Notes under the pieces: model-generated | The model's database searches: none | The model's input: only the letters and a program-made list of their open reading frames with translations | Told to the model about the DNA's origin: nothing | In this document: positions 9,000-15,885 of the stretch, one piece after another | Layout: each line of letters opens with the position of its first letter | Position numbering within the stretch: the stretch's first letter is position 1 | DNA from: SLLW01 sp964388615 | GTDB lineage: Bacteria > Bacteroidota > Rhodothermia > Balneolales > Natronogracilivirgulaceae | Direction: 5' to 3' | NCBI GenBank assembly: GCA_964388615.1 | Contig: CAYMBG010000020.1 | Coordinates: forward strand, 1 to 31,015 | Length of the DNA stretch: 31,015 nucleotides | Position numbers and translations under genes: made by a program

Positions 9000-10025
9000 T
9001 CAGTTATCATGGAGGAGGGACTGGCTGTCAAGCGCGATCGTCTCGGCACCTATCGCTGAAAGCTGTTGACGAAGCCGGTCCAGCATATCAGGGTTTTCGT
9101 AGGTACCCACAATCGCACCGCCGGACCCTGCGAACTTTGCGCTTGCGCCGCATTCTCTGGCAACCAATACCATCTGTCGCTGCCAATCGGGAAGCTTGGA
9201 TATGCGGTCTCTGAGATCGAAGTTTTCATTAATCAGATGGGCCAGTTCTTTGGTTTTGCCTTCAAGAAGAGCTTGTTTTCCTTCCCGGGCAATATCGGCA
9301 AAACGCTCCATGGCACTGGTGACATCCGGTTCTCCCCGCCGATAGCGTCCTATAATATCGTTGTGATAAATTTCGGTGGGTTCACTGAGCCCACTATGGT
9401 AGGCTACAAATACGGGAGGCAAGACAGCCGGATCCAGCGGCTCGTAGTAATAGTGCTTGTAGCCGTTGGTAATTTTTTCAGCATCCAAAGAAAAATCCAT
9501 GTACACCAAACCCTCGTAAACCTGAATGACACGGTCCTGGAGTCCCGCTGTTATACCCAGCTCATCTCTCTCGACCGAAAGCACGAAGGAGGGCTGCACT
9601 TCCAGCGGCATGGAAATATGGTAAAATGCCATCAAGGCACGCAGTGTAGCAACAATGATGGAACTGGAACCGGCCATTCCCACCTGGCGCGGGATGGTGG
9701 AGTGGTATCGTATCGAAAAATTCTGTTCATGCAGCTCAATGTTCCGCTGTTGACAATATTCCACAAATTGTTTGATAGTAGCTTTGATCAAACGGATTCC
9801 GCCGTAATACCCGTGTAATTTAACGTCATTGGCCAGGTCGTGTACAGATCGGAAACGCGCCCCATCCTGTCTGGCCAAAACAATTTCCACCTCATCCCAC
9901 TCATAAAGGACGACTTCAGCAAAAAAATCCGGTACAATAAGTGAGATGGTTTTGCCATGGTAACCATCCGACGGGTTGCCTAAAAAACCGGCCCTGGCAT
10001 AGGCTTTTTTACGAATGATCTTCAT
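9000..10025 (-). CDS. GHMP kinase, probable glucuronokinase
   Basis: A 341-residue GHMP kinase. The N-terminus KKAYARAGFLGNPSDGYHGK (6-25) is the sugar-binding motif I, with the GNPSD-x-x-x-GKTIS spelling known from plant glucuronokinase. Motif II, the ATP loop, is PRQVGMAGSSSIIVA (112-126). A GLQDR segment (161-165) supplies the likely catalytic Asp164, and motif III is KFAGSGGAIVG (297-307). The expected reaction is D-glucuronate + ATP to glucuronate 1-phosphate in the cytoplasm. Its start overlaps the end of the GalU-like gene by 17 bases, and that enzyme could convert the product to UDP-glucuronate. Met at 10025 is chosen because the domain begins immediately; a longer ORF upstream lies inside GalU. 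Other GHMP sugar kinases (heptose, fucose, galactose) are less likely. Confidence 0.8.
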   Translation of the reverse strand: MKIIRKKAYARAGFLGNPSDGYHGKTISLIVPDFFAEVVLYEWDEVEIVLARQDGARFRSVHDLANDVKLHGYYGGIRLIKATIKQFVEYCQQRNIELHEQNFSIRYHSTIPRQVGMAGSSSIIVATLRALMAFYHISMPLEVQPSFVLSVERDELGITAGLQDRVIQVYEGLVYMDFSLDAEKITNGYKHYYYEPLDPAVLPPVFVAYHSGLSEPTEIYHNDIIGRYRRGEPDVTSAMERFADIAREGKQALLEGKTKELAHLINENFDLRDRISKLPDWQRQMVLVARECGASAKFAGSGGAIVGTYENPDMLDRLRQQLSAIGAETIALDSQSLLHDN

Positions 10026-10962
10026 GAGTTCGCATTTTAAGATACTGGTGTAGTTCCTCTCCAAACTTTTCGTCGGCCAAAGCGAATTCGGTGAAAGCCT
10101 TGAAATAAGAACCGAAGTTACCGATGTCGTAGCGCGTCTCGTCTTCATTCAAACGGACACCGTATACAGTTGCTCCTTCTTGCATCATCAGACGAATGGC
10201 ATCAGTAAGCTGGATTTCGCCTCCTACACCTGGCTTGGTGCGTCTCAAGGCATCGAAAATCCCTGGTTTCAGGATGTAACGGGCTGCTATAGCCAGATTG
10301 CTTGGCGCCAACTCCACGGCCGGTTTTTCGATGAGATCCTCAACTTCAAAGAACTCCTTGGTCTGCGTATCAGCATGTGAAGTATTAGCAGTGCCGGTGC
10401 TGGTGTCTGTTGCGACCATGCTTTTTTTGGGCTGTGCAATACCGTACTGGAACACCTCGGACGAGGGTACTTCTTCGAACGCAATTACAGCATCGGCGTG
10501 ATGTTTGTGATAACATTCCGTCATTCGCTCGACAATTCGGTTTTGGCCGTGCATACCAATGATGGAGTCACCGAGAGCTACCACAAAGGGCTCATTGGAA
10601 ATGAAGGGCTCGGCACAGAGGATGGCATGTCCCAGTCCCAGAAGCTGCCGTTGACGAGTGTAAAAATACTGTATGGAGGCTCTTTCAAACGATAACTCCC
10701 CCAGCAGCTCCTCTTTTCCTTCATTCCTGAGGGTTTGCGTCAGTTCGTGGTTGAGGTCAAAATGATTTTCGATTGAGGTTTTACCCGGACCGGTAATGAA
10801 TAACAACCTGTCTATACCCACTTGAGCAAGTTCCTCCACTACGTATTGGACAACCGGTTTTCGTCCGACCGGAAGCATCTCTTTTGGTTGGGATTTGGTA
10901 GATGGCAGAAGACGGGTTCCCATTCCCGCTACGGGTACAACGGCAATATTAATTTCGCTCAC
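10009..10962 (-). CDS. galU: UTP-glucose-1-phosphate uridylyltransferase family (GalU-like)
   Basis: A 317-residue nucleotidyltransferase with the GalU signature GMGTRLLPSTKSQPKEMLPV (13-32), the metal-site Asp in LGDS (130-133), the EKP motif at 212-214, SNLAIAARYIL (221-231) and GGEIQLTDAIR (247-257). It should make UDP-sugars from UTP and sugar 1-phosphates. GalU uses glucose 1-phosphate; being coupled to a glucuronokinase-like gene it may instead, or also, use glucuronate 1-phosphate, which the sequence does not settle. The start is GTG at 10960-10962, as no in-frame ATG gives the N-terminus. A Ser/Thr/Ala-rich insert at about residues 184-202 sits between YGIAQP and the VEDL strand and is not normal for the family. 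Length is otherwise usual (about 290-300). Confidence 0.88.
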   Translation of the reverse strand: MSEINIAVVPVAGMGTRLLPSTKSQPKEMLPVGRKPVVQYVVEELAQVGIDRLLFITGPGKTSIENHFDLNHELTQTLRNEGKEELLGELSFERASIQYFYTRQRQLLGLGHAILCAEPFISNEPFVVALGDSIIGMHGQNRIVERMTECYHKHHADAVIAFEEVPSSEVFQYGIAQPKKSMVATDTSTGTANTSHADTQTKEFFEVEDLIEKPAVELAPSNLAIAARYILKPGIFDALRRTKPGVGGEIQLTDAIRLMMQEGATVYGVRLNEDETRYDIGNFGSYFKAFTEFALADEKFGEELHQYLKMRTHEDHS

Positions 10963-11271
10963 GGCAACATCTTGATATTTGGAAGTGTGAAAATAAAACT
11001 CGTTTTAGTTGATGAAGGCCGGATAATGCAGCCCACATCCATTACCGGCTGAAACTTAATACTTTTTGGCGGAAAAAATCATCGTCAGATGTCTCTAAAT
11101 ACTTTCGTCATCAATTATTGAAAAAAAATGAATTTAAAAAAACCGAAAGTGAGTTCGATTTTCAGAAAACACGGATTCCAAAGAATAATGATGATTGGTT
11201 ATTTACATTTCATTAATTTCGGACCTGTCGCCTGTAACCGAAGTAAAGATTCTGTAAAATATGGTATGAGT
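10963..11271. other. Divergent intergenic region, 309 bp, ending in a gap
   Basis: AT-rich DNA between the leftward GalU gene and the rightward symporter. An ATG-AGT at 11266-11271 directly before the gap could be the symporter start but cannot be tested. The ORF starting at 11128 has no recognisable content. No terminator, RNA gene or convincing promoter was found. Confidence 0.5.
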
Positions 11272-11371
11272 NNNNNNNNNNNNNNNNNNNNNNNNNNNNN
11301 NNNNNNNNNNNNNNNNNNNNNNNNNNNNNNNNNNNNNNNNNNNNNNNNNNNNNNNNNNNNNNNNNNNNNNN
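11272..11371. other. Assembly gap of 100 N
   Basis: Exactly 100 N. The symporter to its right lacks roughly 110-140 N-terminal residues compared with its family, so more than 300 bases are probably missing. Confidence 0.95.
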
Positions 11372-12235
11372 GGTGACCCGGATGCCATGGGCTTGTTGCC
11401 TTTCATTGAGATAAACACCCCACCCATCATGGGCGTAATGACCGCTCTGGTCACCGCATTTGTCTTTGGCCTCGGGATTAACTATCTGCGTAATGAAAAG
11501 GCACAATCCTACCTCTACCATGTGGCAGAAGAGTTTCGGGCAATTATTGTGCTGGTGATTACCAAAGTCATTATCCCTTTGCTGCCGGTGCATATTGCCG
11601 GAATATTTGCAGACATGGCTGCAACCGGAGAGGCTTTCCAGACGTTGAGTGTCTTCGCGCGCGTGTTTTTGGTTATCATCCTGCTGCATCTGGGATATCT
11701 GATCATTCAATTCACTCTTGCCGGCTTTCGCAGCGGTATAAATCCATTCAAAGCAATTAAAAACATGATTCCGGCCTATACTACGGCGCTGGGTACCATG
11801 TCAAGTGCGGCCACGATACCTGTAACGTTGCAGAGCGCTAAATCCAACGGTGTTACGGAGCGAATTGCCGAATTTGTGATTCCCCTTTCGGCTACCATTC
11901 ATCTGGCCGGAAGCACAATCACTCTGGTGATTTGTTCGGTGGCGGTTATCGTCCTGGATGGCGGGTCACCGGAACTCGCAAACTTTTTCCCATTTATCAT
12001 TTTGCTGGGTGTGACCATGATTGCGGCTCCAGGTGTTCCCGGTGGTGCTGTGGTGGCGGCACTTGGGCTGATGTCATCTATTCTCGGTTTTACAGAGGCA
12101 CAGCAAGGGCTGATGCTGGCTCTATACATGGCTCAGGACGGATTCGGTACGGCCTGCAATGTGACGGGGGACGGAGCGATTTCACTGATGGTCGACTCAT
12201 GGTCAGATGAAACCACTCCGCACCCAACATCATAG
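11372..12235 (+). CDS. Dicarboxylate/amino acid:cation symporter (SDF family), 5' end missing
   Basis: The frame is open from the gap; ATG 11387 is likely internal. About 287 residues remain of a family normally about 400 long. Visible are the helices of the C-terminal transport core: TTALGTMSSAATIPVTL (hairpin HP1, usual SSSATLP), FVIPLSATIHLAGSTITL (TM7, usual NMDGT), AAPGVPGGAVVAALGLM (HP2) and ALYMAQDGFGTACNVTGDG (TM8). Canonical glutamate and C4-dicarboxylate carriers have D-x-x-R-T in TM8, where the Arg grips the substrate side-chain carboxylate; here Gly takes that position (12146-12148). The NMDGT motif reads HLAGS. This points to a divergent clade, probably not a classic glutamate or succinate carrier. 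It ends 6 bases before the stop of the convergent DUF1080 gene. Confidence 0.88.
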   Translation, partial: GDPDAMGLLPFIEINTPPIMGVMTALVTAFVFGLGINYLRNEKAQSYLYHVAEEFRAIIVLVITKVIIPLLPVHIAGIFADMAATGEAFQTLSVFARVFLVIILLHLGYLIIQFTLAGFRSGINPFKAIKNMIPAYTTALGTMSSAATIPVTLQSAKSNGVTERIAEFVIPLSATIHLAGSTITLVICSVAVIVLDGGSPELANFFPFIILLGVTMIAAPGVPGGAVVAALGLMSSILGFTEAQQGLMLALYMAQDGFGTACNVTGDGAISLMVDSWSDETTPHPTS

Positions 12236-12241
12236 AGAGGG

Positions 12242-13063
12242 TTAATAGATACAGGAGTCCAGGTCGGGATTCACATAATAGGATTTATAATTATCTGCAT
12301 CGGTGTCCATGCAGCCGGTCAGGTTTAAAATCCGTACCGAGCGAATATCGGTGGGATGGCTCTCGGATTGCAATGCAATATAGCCTTCATCAAGTGGTGT
12401 TCCATCCTCAAGCTGGGTGCCGGAATACTCCATGACCACCTCACCATTAAATATATGCTGGATGTGTTCGTCGCCATGAGCGACAAGCTCGGCAGTGACC
12501 CATTGATCGTCATGATGGGTGGGTCCGCCGGAATCTACACAGTGATCGGTTTGTAATTCACTGTCGATCACTACATGGGTTCCGGGAGTACAGACGCTTC
12601 CATTGGGTCGTTCGTTCTCGCCGTCACCCCCCAGGAGCTGAAACTCAATGGAGGTGGGAAAATCCTGATCCAGGTCCATGCTTGCAGCCGATTGCGAATG
12701 GTACATGATGCCATTGTTCCGGTACGCCCAGTCAGCGCCACCTTCTACTTGTTCTCCGACAAAGCGGTACTCTACTTCAAGGCGGTAATGAGAAAAGGAG
12801 TTTTCATAAAAGATATGCCCAAAACGATCATCGAAGGTATCGTACTGATCATATCGCACTTTCATAAGCCCGTCATCTACCCGGAAGGTCTCACCATAGT
12901 TATCATTAAGTTCATATCCCCTGATTTTGATATCCCATCCATCCAGATTTTCCTGGTTGAAGAGTTCTACCCACTCTTCCTGATGGATATCCGTTTCGTT
13001 GTTACAACCTGAAATGACGATCAGCAGAGAAAGTATGGTTATGTAATAGATTTCTTTCAGCAT
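12242..13063 (-). CDS. DUF1080 lipoprotein with Cys-bearing C-terminal tail
   Basis: 273 residues. A type II signal peptide ends in lipobox VISGC with Cys20. The PF06439 beta-sandwich begins EEWVELFNQENLDGWDI (29-45), passes through the core AYRNNGIMYHSQ (113-124) and SIEFQLLGGDG (138-148), and closes with EGYIALQSESHPTDIRSVRI (226-245). Residues 250-273, GCMDTDADNY through NPDLDSCIY, follow the domain and resemble the GC(T/M)D-x-x-A-x-NY...DGSC-x-Y units common at the ends of secreted FCB-group proteins; two Cys could pair. The start is supported by GGAG 5 bases upstream on this strand. It differs clearly from the other three DUF1080 proteins here. Function is inferred from the fold: hydrolysis or binding of an oxidised sugar in the envelope. 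Confidence 0.88.
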   Translation of the reverse strand: MLKEIYYITILSLLIVISGCNNETDIHQEEWVELFNQENLDGWDIKIRGYELNDNYGETFRVDDGLMKVRYDQYDTFDDRFGHIFYENSFSHYRLEVEYRFVGEQVEGGADWAYRNNGIMYHSQSAASMDLDQDFPTSIEFQLLGGDGENERPNGSVCTPGTHVVIDSELQTDHCVDSGGPTHHDDQWVTAELVAHGDEHIQHIFNGEVVMEYSGTQLEDGTPLDEGYIALQSESHPTDIRSVRILNLTGCMDTDADNYKSYYVNPDLDSCIY

Positions 13064-13321
13064 GGTTGCTCCGGTTTTAATTATTCACTGGTTATGTTTT
13101 AATCATATTGCCGACAATGGTTTATTTTCCTCTAAAGTTTAATACAAAAAAAACTGTTCCCAAAAAAAATAGAGGTATCCCACTCAAAATGAACTATTGA
13201 GACTGAGAGACGTATAAAAGGNNNNNNNNNNNNNNNNNNNNNNNNNNNNNNNNNNNNNNNNNNNNNNNNNNNNNNNNNNNNNNNNNNNNNNNNNNNNNNN
13301 NNNNNNNNNNNNNNNNNNNNN

Positions 13322-13419
13322 ATCAGGTCAGGGAGCTGCCGGGGGATGAGATGTTTATCAAATGGCGGTTGCAATATGCGTCAGGTAGCGGCCGTAGTGG
13401 CCATGGCTACAGACGCTGA
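13322..13419 (+). pseudogene. Possible 3' end of a gene lost in the gap
   Basis: Frame 13324 reads QVRELPGDEMFIKWRLQYAS then a Gly/Ser/Arg-rich end to TGA at 13417-13419. The composition is protein-like, it is open to the gap, and an inverted repeat follows 28 bases later. It matches nothing I recognise. Another frame is also open to 13450, so coding status is unproven. It may be the intact end of a gene hidden by the gap rather than a broken gene. Confidence 0.3.
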
Positions 13420-13447
13420 TTACCATTTTGAGGTAATTCCCGGTGAG

Positions 13448-13471
13448 TAAGGCTGTTGACAGGCAGCCTTA
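13448..13471 (+). repeat. Inverted repeat, possible weak terminator
   Basis: TAAGGCTG (13448-13455) and CAGCCTTA (13464-13471) form a perfect 8-bp stem with an 8-base loop. No T-run follows, so it may terminate the putative upstream gene weakly or may be an operator. Confidence 0.4.
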
Positions 13472-13696
13472 CCCGGGTTGCAACTTTTCTTGGTTTCCTG
13501 TGTTTTTGCTTTGTTCGCACCCCGCTATGTTTGCAAGTCCCTTCGGGCATGAGCCCTTCGATCATATTTCTTGCCTATTCGTTCCATATTATTTTGAATG
13601 GCAGATTTTTGATGGTTATACTAATTGCGATTACTCCTTTTGCAGGCTACTAAATAAAATCGTTTTCAATTCTAATATGATCGTGATGAGGTGCTT

Positions 13697-14860
13697 ATGT
13701 CTAAATACCCAGCGCAAAACCATAAAAGCAGTGTTCTGAGTCAAAATATCAGTCGCCGTAAGGCATTACAACATCTGGCTACAGGTGCTGCTGCCTTTGC
13801 CATCTCTCCCATGGCGTTGCATGCATCGGCATCCGCCCGCACCGCTAAATCCGCTTCCGACCCTGTCACCCTCGCGCTTGTTGGGGGTGCGCATATCCAT
13901 GCGCCGGGTTTTGCAGAGACCATGGCCGGGACAGAGGGGGTTGTAACCAAATATGTCTGGGATCCTGACAACGAAACCGCCCGCAGACGGCAGGAAGTGA
14001 CAGGTGGCCGCATCGTGGATGACCCTTCCATTATTTACAATGATCCGGAAGTGGATGGTTTAATCATCTGCTCGCAGACAGACCGGCATGTTGACCTGGT
14101 ACCGCCTGCCACAAGGGCCGGAAAGCACCTTTTTGTGGAGAAGCCGGTGGGTATGAATGGCGGGGAAGCATACCGTATCGCTTCGGCCGTAAATGAGGCG
14201 GGTGTGATTTTCCAAACCGGATATTTTATGCGCAGCAGTGGTGTGAACCGCAAAGTGCGTTCCCTTATTCAGGAGGGTACACTTGGTGATATCACCCGGT
14301 TGCGCTTGAGTAATGTTCATAGTGGTGCCATCGGAGGATGGTTTGATGAAGAATGGCGTTGGATGGCCGATCCGGAAGTGGCAGGAGTCGGAGCGTTCGG
14401 TGACCTGGGCTCCCACGTATTTGATCTTCTGCTTTGGTTTATGGAGGGGGATACCCCTTCCGCTTGCACCGGGTATATTGAAAATGTCCTGGGGCGTTAT
14501 CCTGGATGTGATGAGTATGGAGAAGGTATGGTGGCGTTTGAATCAGGTGCCGTTGCGACGGTTGCCGGAGGCTGGGTGGATCATGCCAATCCGAATCAAC
14601 TGGAAGTATCCGGAACCAGTGGTCATGTGCGTGTGACCAACGGGCAGCTCTATGCAAATATTCCGGAGCTTGATATCGATGCCTCGGAGCCCTGGACCGA
14701 CTTACCCGAAAATCAGGAACATCCGCTGGAGCTTTTCTTTAAGGCGCTTGCCGGTGCCGATGGCCTCCCATTGATTACCGTGGATGAAGCCGCGGCCGTG
14801 AATCGACTGGTAACGGAGATCTATAATGCCCATGAATCACGGAACTGGATTTCACTCTGA
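13697..14860 (+). CDS. Tat-exported Gfo/Idh/MocA family oxidoreductase
   Basis: 387 residues. The N-terminus has a Tat signal: ISRRKALQHLATGAAAF (18-34), ending near ALHASASA. The Rossmann fold follows with LALVGGAHIHAPG (59-71), the WDPDNETARRR ligand strand, and the family's EKPVG lysine motif (148-152) needed for catalysis. The C-terminal alpha/beta domain has GDLGSHVFDLL, carrying the usual catalytic His. Tat export fits enzymes folded with NAD(P) before secretion, so it should act outside the cytoplasm on a sugar or cyclitol. A DUF1080 protein follows 110 bp downstream on the same strand, a pairing that fits 3-keto-glycoside formation and cleavage. ATG 13697 is preferred over GTG 13691 since GAGGTG lies 3 bases upstream of the ATG. 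Confidence 0.9.
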   Translation: MSKYPAQNHKSSVLSQNISRRKALQHLATGAAAFAISPMALHASASARTAKSASDPVTLALVGGAHIHAPGFAETMAGTEGVVTKYVWDPDNETARRRQEVTGGRIVDDPSIIYNDPEVDGLIICSQTDRHVDLVPPATRAGKHLFVEKPVGMNGGEAYRIASAVNEAGVIFQTGYFMRSSGVNRKVRSLIQEGTLGDITRLRLSNVHSGAIGGWFDEEWRWMADPEVAGVGAFGDLGSHVFDLLLWFMEGDTPSACTGYIENVLGRYPGCDEYGEGMVAFESGAVATVAGGWVDHANPNQLEVSGTSGHVRVTNGQLYANIPELDIDASEPWTDLPENQEHPLELFFKALAGADGLPLITVDEAAAVNRLVTEIYNAHESRNWISL

Positions 14861-14970
14861 TTTCTTGTTTTTTCATTTTGCTTATTGGAAGAAAATGGGT
14901 AACCGTACTATCTTGTTGTTGTGACATCGATACATTTATTAATCATCTATATAATCATCAAAAAATAATT

Positions 14971-15762
14971 ATGTTAAAATCCTGGAGTGTTTTTATAGTC
15001 GCTTTTTTATGTTCAATATCTTCTTTGGAGGCTCAGAACCGTAACGTTGACTGGGATCCGGAACTTACCGAGGTTTGGGAGCCTGTGCCCGAGATGGTCA
15101 CGCCCGTTGTGAACGGACAGCCACCGGAAGATGCGATTGTTCTGTTTGATGGGGAAAACATGGATCAATGGGAGATGTTTTCCCCCCAGGCCCTGGATGA
15201 TCCTGACGATCCGAACCGCACGGTTCAGCCTGCTGAGTGGACGGTAGAGAATGGCGTGATGACGGTCGAACCCGGCACCGGCGATATCATGACCCGCCAG
15301 AGCTTTGGCGATATCCAGCTGCATATAGAATGGCGTACCCCTGAAGTGATCGATGGCGATGGTCAGGGCCGAGGTAACAGCGGCGTCTTTTTACAAGGAC
15401 TGTACGAAGTACAGGTGCTGGATTCCTATGATAATCCGACCTATCCGAACGGCCAGGCCGGTTCCATCTACAAACAGACCATTCCCATGGTCAATGCCAG
15501 TTTGCCACCCGGAGAATGGCAGACCTATGACATATTCTACGAGGCACCCGTCTTTCGGGACGACGGAAGCCTTGTAAAACCGGCCTATGTTACCGTAATC
15601 CATAATGGTGTATTGATACATCATCGTGTAAAAATCGAAGGCCCAACGGTATTTACCGGACTGCCGGAGTATGAACAGCATCCCGAAAAACTGCCACTTC
15701 GTCTGCAGGACCATGGCGACCTGGTGAGCTTTCGAAATATCTGGGTGCGCGAACTTCGGTAA
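14971..15762 (+). CDS. Secreted DUF1080 (3-keto-disaccharide hydrolase fold) protein
   Basis: 263 residues. A Sec signal peptide (residues 1-22, ending LEAQ) without lipobox suggests a soluble periplasmic or secreted protein. PF06439 starts AIVLFDGENMDQWEMF (55-70), continues with WTVENGVMTVEPGTGDIMT (90-108), and has the strong core GNSGVFLQGLYEVQVLDSY (135-153), which resembles biochemically studied DUF1080 hydrolases better than the two lipoproteins here do. It ends LRLQDHGDLVSFRNIWVREL. It lies downstream of the Tat oxidoreductase on the same strand, so the two may be co-transcribed and act in sequence. ATG 14971 is chosen because it begins the signal peptide; upstream TTG starts add an unlikely hydrophilic leader. 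Confidence 0.9.
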   Translation: MLKSWSVFIVAFLCSISSLEAQNRNVDWDPELTEVWEPVPEMVTPVVNGQPPEDAIVLFDGENMDQWEMFSPQALDDPDDPNRTVQPAEWTVENGVMTVEPGTGDIMTRQSFGDIQLHIEWRTPEVIDGDGQGRGNSGVFLQGLYEVQVLDSYDNPTYPNGQAGSIYKQTIPMVNASLPPGEWQTYDIFYEAPVFRDDGSLVKPAYVTVIHNGVLIHHRVKIEGPTVFTGLPEYEQHPEKLPLRLQDHGDLVSFRNIWVRELR

Positions 15763-15885
15763 AAGTTTTTAGAGGGCGGGCAAAAATGTAGTAAATCGTT
15801 TTTTTTCTTTATAGATTGTAGTTGTGGGGAGTAGAGAAGGTATGTCCGTGTGAAGCACATCCATACATAACTATATACTACAATC

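Larger units (their letters stand above)
13064..13696. other. Intergenic region with a 100-N gap (13222-13321)
   Basis: Separates the leftward DUF1080 lipoprotein from the rightward oxidoreductase. The 100 N at 13222-13321 hide an unknown amount. Left of the gap is AT-rich leader DNA. Right of it is a possible gene tail (13322-13419), an inverted repeat (13448-13471), and about 200 bases with no recognised feature before the next start. ORFs of 65 and 98 codons at 13456 and 13443 look accidental. Confidence 0.6.

Noticed and set aside
9066..9818. 250-codon ORF on the + strand
   Set aside because: It lies wholly antisense to the GHMP kinase, whose motifs are clear; its translation has no recognisable domain.
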